From Undaria pinnatifida (taxonomy: Eukaryota; Sar; Phaeophyceae; Laminariales; Alariaceae), in the NCBI GenBank assembly GCA_012845835.1, contig JABAKD010000011.1:2501-66500 (forward strand): 64,000 nucleotides of DNA, written 5' to 3'. Every line of letters starts with the position of its first letter. Position 1 is the first letter of the stretch. A model generated the notes under the pieces. That model did not search any database. It saw nothing but the letters and a program-made list of their open reading frames with translations, and had not been told where the DNA came from. This document shows positions 12,675 to 24,200 of the stretch, piece by piece. The translations under genes were made by a program, and so were the position numbers.

Positions 12675-13595
12675 CGTAACAGAATTTCGAGACAGAACCA
12701 AGCAGATAGAGCCGTCCCTTCGGCCTTTGGCCCTGGCTTTAGCACGGCCGCTGACACTCCAGCCAGCCTCTGCTGTAGGCATGAACTAATGCGGTTGATT
12801 CGCAGCAAACTATCCCGCTGTGCGCGCTTCTATGTGGCCATTGTCCATGCCATATCATGTCACCTCCCTTCTGTTTTGAGCTCGTCGTCGTACGGTTAAG
12901 GTACGAGGAAACCCGTACGTACTCGGTGAAAACAGCAGTATGTACGACGAGCATGAACGCCAATTGACGACATTGGCAAGCACAAAACAGCAGGTGTAGC
13001 AGCAGTAGCCGAAGGGCGAAACGTCTAGCACATAATGCAGCAACTAGTAGCAACCAGAACTACAGCAGATAGCTTAAAGTGCAGTGCGAGTGCCGTTGGC
13101 AAGTTTAGTCGTACACGCATCACTCTGTCCAATATATATAACAGAATCTCGAGACAAAACCAAGCACACAGAGCCGTCTCTTCGGCCTTTGGCCCTGGCT
13201 TTAGCACGGCCGCTGACACTCCAGCCAGCCTCTGCTGTAGGCATGAACGAGTGCGGTTGATTCGCAGCGAACTATCCCGCTGTGCTCGCTTCTATGTGGC
13301 CATTGTCCATGCCATATCATGTCACCTCCCTTCTGTTTTGAGCTCGTCGTCGTACAGTTGAGGTACGAGGAAACCCGCACGTACTCGGTGAGAACAGCAG
13401 TATGTACGACGAGCATGAACGCCAATTGACGACATTGGCAAACACACAACAGCAGGTGTACAGCAGTAGCCGAAGGGCGAAACGTCTAGCACATAATGCA
13501 GCAACTAGTAGCAACCAGAACTACAGCAGATGGCTCAAAGTGCAGTGCGAGTGCCGTTCGTTGGCAAGTTTAGTCGTACACGCATCACTCTCAAG
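12675..13595 (+). repeat. Direct tandem duplication, 462-463 bp unit
   Basis: Copy 1 (about 12680-13135) and copy 2 (about 13142-13595) match base for base over long runs. Example: AGCACGGCCGCTGACACTCC at 12741 and 13203; the closing CAGCAACTAGTAGCAACCAG also recurs 463 bp apart. Differences are few, so the duplication looks recent. Small frames on both strands are parallel in the two copies, but none resembles a known protein. Confidence 0.93.
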
Positions 13596-13789
13596 AGCCA
13601 ACAAGAGGCAGGGCAGGGGCCCCCAACACAGAGACACGTGACAACCACGGCCAGCTGTCGATCGCGTAATTGGCCGGTAGTCCGTGCTTCGGTGCGTGTA
13701 TCGGAGTCGTTCGTAGTACTACTGCTGTAGACCGTCGAAAGACCACGTGACATGTGACATCCCGTTCTGGTGGCAGCCTCGCCAGTAGA

Positions 13790-14225
13790 CCCCCCAAAAT
13801 TTATTTTTCTTTTCTTTTTCTTGGCCCCATGCACCAATTTCCTTTCCTGTCTCTTCTTTGTTCTTTGTTTCTTTTTTCCAATTGACTTGCGTCTGTTGTG
13901 CGTATGCGTAGTGATAGATACTACGTGTGATATATACGTGGTAGTCTTTCTTGGGTGGCAAGCGGTATAGTCGGTTTTCCCAGGCGCGAGTAATGAGACG
14001 TATGCACCGGTATGTACCTGGCACATCGTAGGGTGACTCCCGATTTCACTTTTATATGTTTCTGGTGGAGGCATGAATTGCGTCAGCTGTGAATTATGCG
14101 TGTACCACCTTGGGTTGTTTGTGTTTTTCCCCAGGGTATTCCTCTGCTCCAGAGTGACTGGAATCAGTCCTGTGACCACGGACTGGATTGTGCGAGTTAA
14201 TGTGAGAACAACAATAACTGAAATA
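13790..14225 (-). repeat. Dispersed repeat E, copy 1 (empty-site allele)
   Basis: The minus strand matches 44232-44620 plus 45436-45640 in order: TCCGTGGTCACAGGAC, CAGCTGACGCAATTCATGCC, GAAATCGGGAGTCA. The peptide frame TQFMPPPET...SEIGS...YVSLL is readable in both copies. In this copy the stretch CAAGTCAATTGG is uninterrupted. In the other copy an 812-bp element sits at this point, so 13790-14225 preserves the pre-insertion site. Confidence 0.85.
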
Positions 14226-14328
14226 TTGCCTGTTTCTTGACCTTTCAGCTGCTTCCTGCAAATTTGGTTTTTCTGCCAACACGATTTTGAACCCTATGCA
14301 AAGATCCTGTTTTGTTTTAATCAATTGT

Positions 14329-14405
14329 CAGCCGGCCGCCCTGGTGGTCTAGTGGTTTTACCCTCGAATACCTCCAACGTTTGGTTGTCCTTGAGTTCGA
14401 CACCC
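14329..14405 (+). repeat. tRNA-derived SINE head (A and B boxes)
   Basis: It begins GCCGGCCGCCCTGGTGG. An A-box TGGTCTAGTGG lies at 14345-14355 and a B-box-like AGTTCGACACC at 14394-14404. The 5' end resembles the head at 8863 (minus strand). The arms of a functional tRNA do not pair by eye, so it is best seen as a SINE promoter or tRNA pseudogene. Confidence 0.55.
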
Positions 14406-14775
14406 ACCACGATAAATATGACCTAATTTGCAAAAATGCAATCAAAAAAAGAGATCAACTGCTGAGAGCGCCTGCTAGGTACAATTCGACGCGAGTCGAC
14501 GAGGGAAGAAAATGCTCGATTCTCCTCGCGGTAAAAATGAAGGCACGTGCCGAGGTGGGGAGGGAGGAGGAGGGCCCGCTATGTGACCCCGGATCTGAGT
14601 TACTACTGGGAGGGAGCGCGAGAATGGTGCGGGGATGATAAATGGGATGAAGAAAAAAAATGTTGCAAAGAAAGGTATATGATTATTTCTACCAGTGAAT
14701 AATATGTCAGTCTCTGGGAAATACGCACGGCACCATCAGCAGTCGTCATGGTAGAGACACTCCGGATATTATGTA

Positions 14776-15057
14776 TTGAGGGGACGCGTCCGATTTCGAC
14801 AACGTGAAATCACCCACGAAGCAAAGATAGCAGACACACATATCCCGCCTTCTCGAGAAAAAATAGAGAAGGAGCGCTACGCCAACCTCCCGTACGAGCA
14901 AAGCCACCCCCGCACCTATCTTAGACAACGCCGCCTCAACGAGAGATCGCCCTCCTCTTCTTCGTTTTTCTCCTCGCCCGCAACCGCGCAGACCCATCAA
15001 TGCGACAGCCTTCACGTAACAAACAAAGCAATCTTCTTCCAAAACCTCGCCGGCTGA
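14776..15057 (+). CDS. Possible small ORF, unknown (93 codons)
   Basis: The plus frame is charged and Ser-rich at its end (KIEKERYANLPYEQ in the middle), with a protein-like rather than repeat-like composition. A comparable open frame lies antisense (14746-15126), so coding strand and reality are uncertain. No domain is recognised and no splice partners were found. Confidence 0.2.
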   Translation: MRGRVRFRQREITHEAKIADTHIPPSREKIEKERYANLPYEQSHPRTYLRQRRLNERSPSSSSFFSSPATAQTHQCDSLHVTNKAIFFQNLAG

Positions 15058-15451
15058 CATGGCCCCATATCGACGTTTGATGCAAACCGACTTTGCATCC
15101 TGTCGACTTCGAAACTCCATTGCCACGGGGACAGCAGTGCAGCCTCTTCATTAATGCCAAGGCCTCTTTCGTTTCGCCTAGAGGCGACGCAGGTTCTCAA
15201 TAATACTATTTTCGGTATTTTTGTTTGATAGACGCCAACTTTTACTTGACGGCGCATTTAACATAGTGTGTTTCGCCTATCCTTGCCTTCTTTGTTGTAT
15301 AATATTACGTTTTTTTCTGTCAAATCATGACTTTCATAATCCCATGTTCGTATTAAACTCTTGGCATTACTTTAAAGTTCAATGCATGCCAAATCGGACA
15401 GCTACACCTTAAGTTGTCGAAGTGCTGCCCTGCCCATGCGGAGCCCTTGTA

Positions 15452-15530
15452 AAAATTAAAATACACTCCAGCTGTGAGCCCGAAGATTTCGTCGAAACTC
15501 ATCTTTGCAAGCTGTGTGTGATACTCCGAT
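15452..15530 (+). repeat. Solo end of a TIR/MITE family
   Basis: ACACTCCAGCTGTGAG, TCGTCGAAACTCATCTTTGC and AAGCTGTGTGTGATACTCCG match the arms of the fold-back element at 35053-36772. A second copy lies at 17168-17240 in the same orientation, and a decayed one at about 15590-15650. Confidence 0.8.
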
Positions 15531-15659
15531 CCTGTTTTATGTATTACCGGAATACGTACCTCATTTTTTAATTTTTGAAAACAAAACGTCAACTGTGAGT
15601 ACGACCGATTGAATGGTTGAAACTCAACCTTTGCAAGCTGCTCATTTTTTCAAGGGTAG

Positions 15660-15950
15660 GTTCTGTAGAGTACCCACAGATCTATAACGGGGGTAATTAC
15701 CCTCTGCTTTACCCTACGGAAGACTTCTGTGAGTTCTGTGACGGTCGTGCCACAAATATCCTACACTTCACCGTGAGTTCTGTATCACATCCTGTACCCC
15801 ATAGAGATTACCCTCTGGTTCTGTATACAATACCCTGACACTTCTGTGAGTTCTGTGACTTTCGTGCCACAATACCCTACACTTCTGTGAGTTCTGTAGC
15901 ACATCCCGTACCCCACAGAGATTACCCTACGGTATTATTGTTCTTCTGTA
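15660..15950 (+). repeat. Degenerate 40-bp minisatellite, block 1
   Basis: The unit ACCCTACACTTCTGTGAG followed by TTCTGTGAC and a GTGCCACAA segment recurs with variation. The same unit makes up block 2 at 16685-17145. Confidence 0.85.
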
Positions 15951-16166
15951 TACCGGCGGCACAATTACCCGTGGTACGGGTAAACAATTGTGAACTACCC
16001 TCCACATTTTGTGAGGCTGAGTCAGTCGAACTTGAAGGGTAACCCTCAAAAACAAGAACACAAGTACCACAAAACACACAGAACAGGACCCTCCTTTATC
16101 AGAGAAACAGAACACATCAGCTACAAAACACATCATACGACACGCGGTATCGGTTTGACAGGGAGC

Positions 16167-16412
16167 ATGAGCGATGCAGACCCCAGCGGTTCTACGCCAG
16201 AAACCGCGGGTGATCTTCAGACAGGCTCGCACGCGGCGGAGGCAGGTGCAGGCGCAGGTGGCACCGGCCAGGAACATCAAGAAGATTCAGATTCACACGA
16301 AGTAGAGGTGGTTGAAGGACGTAGCGGTGCCGGTGTACCCTTCATCAAACCGGCGCCCGTCTGCAACAAGCAGGGGGTCGTAGTGGAGGTTCCCCAGGAA
16401 AACGTCGCATAG
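16167..16412 (+). CDS. Putative small acidic protein or first exon (81 codons)
   Basis: The ATG at 16167 opens a frame starting MSDADPSGSTPETAG. It is rich in Ala, Gly, Glu and Ser, then has a short hydrophobic segment (GVPFIKPAPVC), and stops at 16410-16412. Its composition is unlike the repeats around it. It sits between two blocks of one minisatellite and two same-direction MITE ends, so it may be cargo of a non-autonomous element. It could also be an upstream exon of the gene starting at 18209, but I found no donor that fits that exon's phase. Function unknown. Confidence 0.35.
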   Translation: MSDADPSGSTPETAGDLQTGSHAAEAGAGAGGTGQEHQEDSDSHEVEVVEGRSGAGVPFIKPAPVCNKQGVVVEVPQENVA

Positions 16413-16684
16413 TCTAAATGCAAGGTTTCGGGGTCAGCTATCGTTGCATATGTGCACAATGCTGTTTGATGTGCACACTGCTGTTTTGTATTTACAAAGC
16501 CGGCCGACAGAAGTAGTCTAATCCTCCCCGTTTCACCCGAGAAGTTGAGGATTGGGATTTATAGGGGCCGTACGCGCGCACACTTCACCTTCAGTCTTGC
16601 TTGGTTAAGTACCTTGAAACCGAGTCGAACCCAAGGCACAAACAGAAATGTGCAAATAAATACAGAGACTCGCGCGGGTACCGA

Positions 16685-17145
16685 GGGTAATGACCGCCTG
16701 TAGTAGGTACCCTACAGATACCCTACGGAGGTACCCTGTGAGTTCTGTGGCGGTTCACCACAGTACCCTACACTTTTGTGAGGTTCTGTAGCACATCCGA
16801 TACCCCACAGAGATTACCCTCATGTTCTGTGTGCACTACCCTACCAATTCCGTGAGTTGTGTGACCGCAGCGCCACAATACCCTAGACTTATGTGAGTTC
16901 TGTGACTTTCGTGCCACAATACCCTACACTTCTGTGAGTTCTGTAGCGTATCCTGTACCCCACAGAGATTACCCTCTGGTTCTGTATACAATACCCTGAC
17001 ACTTCTGTGAGTTCTGTGACGGTCATGCCACAAATACCCTACACTTCTGTGAGTTCTGTAGCACATCCTGTACCCTACAGAGATTACCCTCCGGTTCTGT
17101 AACAGATCCATAACCCTACAGACATTACCCTTACCCTACAGAATC
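16685..17145 (+). repeat. Degenerate 40-bp minisatellite, block 2
   Basis: The TACCCTACACTTCTGTGAG / TTCTGTGACTTTCGTGCC units are the same as in block 1 (15660-15950), in the same orientation. Confidence 0.85.
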
Positions 17146-17167
17146 TACCTACCCTTGCATTCTTAGA

Positions 17168-17240
17168 AAATAAAAAAAGCACTCCAGCTGTGAGATCGAT
17201 TTTTTTGTCGAAACTCATCTTTGCAAGCTGTGTGTGATAT
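17168..17240 (+). repeat. Solo TIR-family end, second copy
   Basis: CACTCCAGCTGTGAGATCGA, then GTCGAAACTCATCTTTGC and AAGCTGTGTGTGATAT: the same family as 15452-15530 and the arms at 35-36.8 kb. Confidence 0.8.
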
Positions 17241-17764
17241 CTCGCAGCGAAAAGACAGCAGCAGTAGCACAAGTATTAATATTAATAGTACTAGTAGTAG
17301 TAAATACTACCAGGTATGTAAACTTCGTACACACACTCTGCAGGGAGTTGAACACTCGACGTCAGCAGCGGCAGCATGTTGTTGTTCTCACTGCGGGTCG
17401 CTTACCCTGTAAAGCTCCACTCAGCTTTGTTCGTCGTTGATTTTCTTGTCGCATTGTTGTCGCTGGGTGGATCCCAATCCCACGCAACTGATCCCAAGAG
17501 CACGCGCCCGAAAAAATTACCAACCAAACGCGGCACAAATTGTGCCGGTTCGTGGATCGCGGTGCGATATTGCGATGTAGACCAAATTGGAAATTAGACA
17601 GCCCAAGCTTTCCAGTTGGCCGAGTCTTCGAGGCATTTGCCGTACTGCTGCGTCACACCCTACGCTCTAATCGTAGAGTCTGAATGCCCCTTGCGCCGCT
17701 CTACCTGTCGCGTAGCTGCACTCCATGGATGGCTGGAGTTTTTCCTGCAGACATCAATCAACCT

Positions 17765-18200
17765 TGGCGCCTACCTGGCACAGCAGCGCTCGTACGACGT
17801 ACTGGTATACCCAGTCCAGCTAAAGTCGGTGCTCTTCGTCGCGTTTACGCATAAGAGTGTCTTGGCACCTAGCACCGCAGTACCACGTACTCGTGTACTA
17901 GTGCATAGCCAGTCCAGCCAAGTAGGTGGTCTTGGTCGCGTTGACGTGTGAGGCCGCCTTGGCACCTGGCACAGCAGTACGGCGGGCTCGTGCACTTGCT
18001 TCGTGCAAAGTCAGTCCAACCAAAGTCAGTGCTCTTGGTCGCGTTGACGCGAAAGGGTTGGGGATACCGAAGGCCGTCTTGGCACCTGGGACCGCAGTGC
18101 GGCGTGCTCGTGTACTCGTGTACTCCTACATACCTTATAGCGAGTCCAAACAAAGTACGCGTACTTGCTCTCGTTGACGCGTAGGGCGTCCTCACGAGCC
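17765..18200 (+). repeat. Degenerate tandem repeat, about 105-bp unit, four copies
   Basis: CGTCGCGTTTACG, TGGTCGCGTTGACG, TGGTCGCGTTGACG and CTCTCGTTGACG occur at about 17830, 17932, 18037 and 18166. Between them lie CTTGGCACCTGGCACAGCAG-like segments. The array ends directly before the acceptor-like CCGACCAG that precedes the ATG at 18209. Confidence 0.75.
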
Positions 18201-18208
18201 GACCAGGC

Positions 18209-21200
18209 ATGGACACAAAACGAGGTCCACATGGGGTGGGGGTCGAGAAGGCCAATAGGGAGTCTTCGATGTCGCAGCGATCTAGCCTTCCGCCTTCCTT
18301 CCGCGTGCGGGTTTACAACGATCGAATTTTCCCGTCAATCCTGGAGGATGGAAAGCCGTTGTCGCCGGCGGGAGGGTCTTACGGATCTCCAAAGTCCAAG
18401 TGAGTGTCAATTAATAGTATTTGCCGGCCAGGTGCCTGGCGTCTGTTTTGGTGAGATTGCGCCGCTTTTCTCGGTTAGCTTTGGCCTGATTAATATTTCA
18501 ACATATTAGGTTCGAGCCACGGGCACTACGTTGTATCGTGCGGAGACGAAAGGAGACGAACTCAGGAATGATCGCTTGGCGTATACCAGGTATAGTCTAT
18601 ATTGATATATTTTATATAAATTGAAGGTATAGTCTAGGCTAGTCTCTATTGGTATGTGATGGAGTACGAATACGCGTACTCGTACTTTAGGTCTCCTAGG
18701 GTTAGGCGTGCTGAAATGTCTGCTTTGTATCGACACATTTTGTCCAGGATCAGCACATACATCGTGTATCATCCTTCCAAAGAGAACAGCAGATACCCTT
18801 GCTTCAACCCAGACGACGAAGCAAGAACGCGTAGGAAACGTGGTAGTCTCTACACTCGTGTCGTCGGCGTCTTGAGTTTGTCTTGAGATTTGACCAGAGT
18901 TCGTCAGCAGATCGAAGAGCGCTCGTGCTATATTTCTACCGAGTACAATCAATTTAGTCTATAGGGTCGTTCCTAACGAAGCTATTATTTCGGTTTTTAC
19001 TTAGTTTTTGCCCAAAGTTTCGATTTTCCCGAAATTGTTTCGGAAAACCCTAAAAGTTCCACCCCCAGAAAAACTGACATGTATGTTTTACAGTTTTTTT
19101 AGGGAAAAAAATAAATTTTAGGTACAATGGTGTAGAGGATCGGGCAGCGGCACCGCTCGAGCTGTGCCACCGCTCGCGAGTGAAAGAGACAGGGCAGGAT
19201 CGTTCCCAAAGTAATTGGCAGGCCATGGCTGATCGCAGAAGGCGCAGTGAGCTTCTGAGCTCTCGCGGTCGAGTTAGCAGTGGCACCGCTCGAGCTGTGC
19301 CACCACTCGCAAACGCACGAGACTGAGCAGGGTCGTTCCCAAGGTCATTGGCAGGTCATGGCTGATCACAGAAGGCGCAATGAGCTTCTGGGCTCTCGTC
19401 GTCGAGTTGACAAAGTGACCGCACCGAAGCGGCCGACCGAACGAGCTCGCTGACGGCAATAGCTGATACTTTTGTCACGTTGAGCGTTGTAGCGCGACGA
19501 GTTGATGATGGATTTCACTCCCCAAGGCACCGACACCTGCCTACGAGTAAGGACGACTCCGGTGGGACAACCACGCGGGTGTCTTCCGCGAGCGTTGCTG
19601 CTGTAGTGACGGTTCTGTGCCAGGTGGGCGGTTGTTTTTGCGAGCCAACTGAGGCTCGTACTCGAGTGAAGATTGACCATTCGCAGATTTCGATAAAATG
19701 CCGAAAATTTCATCAAAACGGAAGTGCTGTACGTATCGTTAAGACCGACCTAGCGGGAAGAAAATAGAACGAGAGCCGCGAAGTGTGATCGCTAAACATC
19801 GCTGGTGTCCTACAACAGCAGCGTCTATCAACAGGCCCTGCCATCCTTATGGGCAGTTGCGGGGCTATAGCGTGATTGTTCGAAAGCGTGTAGAGGGGAT
19901 GCTCTGCACGCTGGTCTCAGTGATGCTGGTCCCAGTGACGCTTCTCTACTGCTGCTGCAACTGCTGAGTAAGTAGCTTCCATCGACCCCTTCTGTCTGAA
20001 ATCAATTGGCATAGACTACAGAGTACGTCATTGGCTTCGCATGAGTTGAACTATCCCGTCAGTCAATAAAGGTACGAAACCGGCGAGGCCATAGTAGGCA
20101 CACGCACACGAGGGCTGGACGGCTGGGCGGGGCGCGGGGAGGGGCGTTGCTGCGCACCAGCCCCCACCCCGCCGCCTAGCCCGGCCCTGTGCTGTTTGCA
20201 AATGCGACGTACCTTCGTATGCACGATATCGCCAAAAGACTGTGCGTAGTAGCACCAACGACGCGCCATCATGCGGATCTACTTCTGCCATTATTTCCTG
20301 TCGGCTTCATGCGAATCCACACAGAAGAACGTAGAGTACTGTAGTTTTATGAACACTCCAAGTAAGTCGAAAAGGTTATTCCTGGGCTTGCCCCGCAGTG
20401 TTGTCAGATGGCACGCACTCGCAGGTTTGTCAACTCGGCGGAGCCCCACCTCGCTCCCCGCCGCCCCGCATGGCCTTGAGCTGTTTGCTAATATGACGGA
20501 TACTCTATCAATCTCGACCTCGCCAAGTCTCAAAAGTCGAAAACTGTCTGTTGCCTGAAAACTGTGACTGGCTGCTGTGGCGTACGATTCCTAATTTGAA
20601 ATCCGGTGTATATACCGGTATGAAGACGTGAAAAGTAGCCACGGGACCATGGTCGTGCATAATAAGTCCACGTCCACGTCAACGATTGCTCCCCACCGCC
20701 AAGCCCGGCCCTGTGCTGTTTATAAATATGATAGTTACTCATATGGTCGAACTCGTATTGTGTGTCGATGTCGGCCTCGCTACGCCCCTCAGTTGAAATC
20801 GCGGAAACAGTTGTGACCTGGTGTGATTTGCTTTTAAAAACTCAAACATTGCAGTCGTAATCGGTCGTAATACCTATGTGGTGCGTGCCGGTAGAATCAC
20901 ATGAAAATAAGCAACCAAGCGGCCATTGCCATGCACGCTCTTCCTCGTCCATACCAATGCGTGCGCTCGAGCCTCGTACTGCTGCTGCAGCTCTATGCCT
21001 CGCCACATACCCAGAGCAACAACGACACGGTGTTTCTCACACGATCGGGTCCCGCATAGTCGCTGAGTTTGGTTGTGAAACATGGAAAGAGATATTCTGC
21101 TGTGTGTAGCTGGACAGCTACTCCCACAACCAACGACTGGCTGCCGTCGTGGCCCCAGCAGCAGAGAAAAAAAAAAGAACATAGCCCCTGATCTCAGCCG

Positions 21201-24200
21201 CGATAGATGGAGCTAGGTAGCTTGACAGCTATATACGACAGCTAGCGGTTGGTTGTCGTCGCGACAGGGCAAAGGAAAAAGCGGGACGGGTGACACGTTG
21301 AAGTAACCACGGGCCCGAGGCCATGCACAATCCCCATTCAGATCAATGATTGCTCCCCATCGCCGCGCCCGGCCCTGTGATGCTGTTTATAAACATGACG
21401 GATACTCATATGGTCGATCTCGTATTGTGTGTCGATGTCGGCCTCGCCGCGTCTGTGCTGAAATCGTGAGAGTTGCGATTAAAAGCTTTAAAAAATGAAG
21501 CCAGCTGTAAACCTTGCAGTCGTACCATGTAGTACATATCGATATTGAAACAAACATGAAAATAATCAACCAAGCGCCCACGGTCATGCACACTACTCCT
21601 CGTCCAAACCAATGCGTGTCCTCGAGCCCCGCAAGGCTGCTGATGTATGCCTAGCTACATACAGGACAACAACCAGACATACACAAACGATTGGGCCTCG
21701 TATAGTCACCGAGTTCGGTCGTGATAGATGAAAAGAGCCGTACTAGTGCTGCTGTAGCTGGACAGCTACAAACAACCAGCGGCTGCCGTCGTGGCCGCAG
21801 CAGCAGAGGAAAATAGAATATCGTAGCCCCTTATCTAGGTCGCGAATGATGGAGAGAGGTTGCTGGACAGCTATAAACAACAGATAGCAGTTGTCCACGT
21901 GACAGGAGCAGAGAACGCAGACGGACGAGTGATACATTGCGACATATAATGGCACGATCTTCCTGGCCAAACCAGTGACGGTTGGCGCAACCGAGTCCCC
22001 ATAAAAGAAGACGCACGAAGTACCGAATTCGTGCGGGGTGAGGGACAGATTTTGTAAAGTTCCGATTGGACGCATAGAACCAAATCTTATACCAGGTACG
22101 TCAGATCAAGCATCGAATTGATGAGTGATTGGTGACAGAGCCAGATTGCTTATGAACTTGGACTGAGCAGGGGAGAGGATGAATAAAACAAGATGGAATT
22201 AGACCTGAGATTAGAGTTGAAAAGCAAAGGGTTTGGGGATTGTAGGGAATTTTCACGACAACCTCCAGGACCAAAGTCGCGGGGAATAACTGGATTGCCT
22301 GCCGACCATGCACGGCCTTTGCTAGCCAAGTGGTTGATAGTAATGCAATCGTTTAATTGAGCAATACGTCCTACAAGGTAAAATCCTGGTATACAGTACA
22401 GATGTTACCTCTGATGGCTCATACACTGCGCAAACAAACATCAAGATTCAGGGTGGCAAGGGGCCTGCCTGCCGTGAAGCCTGATACACATCCTAGTCCA
22501 CGTAGTCTCCGAAGACGAAAGTTGCGTCGACAGTCCTCAGCCCAGTATCACAACAAAAAATATGGCGATACTGAGGTCTGCGAGAAGCGAATGCGATTGG
22601 TTTCAGGCCACTACATAAACGTCTGGGTCTCAGCTAGATATCACGGAATCCAGATGTCGAAGGTGAACAAGCAAAATTCCACACACCGGACAGATCACTA
22701 TATAGATCATCTAAATCATCTAGATCACCTAAATCATGTAGATCATGTATCATGTACAGGACATTTTTTTCCCGCCGTTGTGAGATGTTGTGCACGATCT
22801 ATATGTAAAGAGCCCGGATCCAACCCCAAAAACATGTGCTAAAGCATGCAGATCGTGCGGCTCCTACATGAAAACATGAGCTAGACTGTACCAAGCTTCC
22901 CTAAACGATGTAGCTCATCAGGTGGGGATAGATCATCTGTAGTTATATCATCTGTCCGACGTGTGAACGCTTCCCCCATCGTCTTGCAACAGGTCATCCC
23001 ATCCGCCGTACAAGAGTCAGTCAAACACTGGACCAGCAGCAAGAAAGGCGAGGCGGGCGGAGCAGTACCAGACACAACTGGCACAAAAGCAGCTGCTACA
23101 GGACAGGCTGCTAAAGGATCACCTTCTAAATGCGGCCGTTCAGAAAGAGAAAGACTTCGCGCGGCTATCCGCCGAGGTCGCCGCAGGTGAGTGGTTAATA
23201 AAACGTTCACGTCGGGAAGGCTAATGACACGGTCGTGGCTGAACGGTTAGCACTGATGGAACCGTGCCTGAATTGTTCATATTAATACTAATCAGGTCAT
23301 GACATGTATGAGCGACGAATGAACAGACTGGGCCAGCCACGAGAGTGTCGTGCCAGTAGATCATTCTCAACGGCCATAAACAGCGATCAGTACTTATCAG
23401 TAAGGCTGACACGCTTCTTATATCGCAATGACCACCCGAGCGTGTAGTGAATCGAGCGTGTAGTGAATCAAGCGCGTAGTGAATCAAGCGTGTAGTGAAT
23501 CGCAATCATCGCCCGACAACTGCAGTGTGGGCGCTCGGACCTCGATGTTGCATGAGCCTGCTTCTATTTTAGTGATGTCCACTGTTGTCGCCCGCGTATG
23601 TCGCTCCCGTGCCTGTTGGCCGGCTAAGAGCTGCGGGATCTCGAACCTCTGAGGGTCACTAAGACCGCTATGTTGTACCTTGGTGGCCTCAGGTGCTTGT
23701 TCTGATGTACATGGTACCCGGTCAGTTTGCAGAGTCGTCTCAACCCCACACGGCTAGTCGTGTATCGGCGTAGAATATCTCAGATTCCACGTAAAGGGTT
23801 TTCTTGCGGGGGCCCTTTAGAACGTGTAGAACGTGTAGAATGTCTAGGCCTACCTAGGATGTTGTATCCTGCGTCAAAATAGCCTTCATATCCGATTGGG
23901 TTCGGTGTTGACATCGTTCAGGCCATAGAGCATAGGAATTAATAACGGTCAGCTGGCTGCCCCAGTGTGCTTGTTGTCACCCTGTGTGTTTGTGGTCACC
24001 CTGTCTGCTTGGGGTCACCCTGTTCCTGGTGGTCACCCTGTGTGCTTATAGTCATGCTGTGTTCTGTGATCACCTTGCGTGCTTTTGACCAACCTGTATG
24101 CTTGTTATCACCCTGCGTGTTTTGGTCACTCCGTGTGCTTGTGGTCTCCCTATGTGCTTGTGGTCACCCAGCGTGTCTGTGATATATATCTCTATGTTTG

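Noticed and set aside
23625-23670. GGTTCGAGATCCC on the minus strand, a perfect B-box consensus
   Set aside because: No A-box-like motif at tRNA spacing upstream, so no tRNA or SINE head is called.
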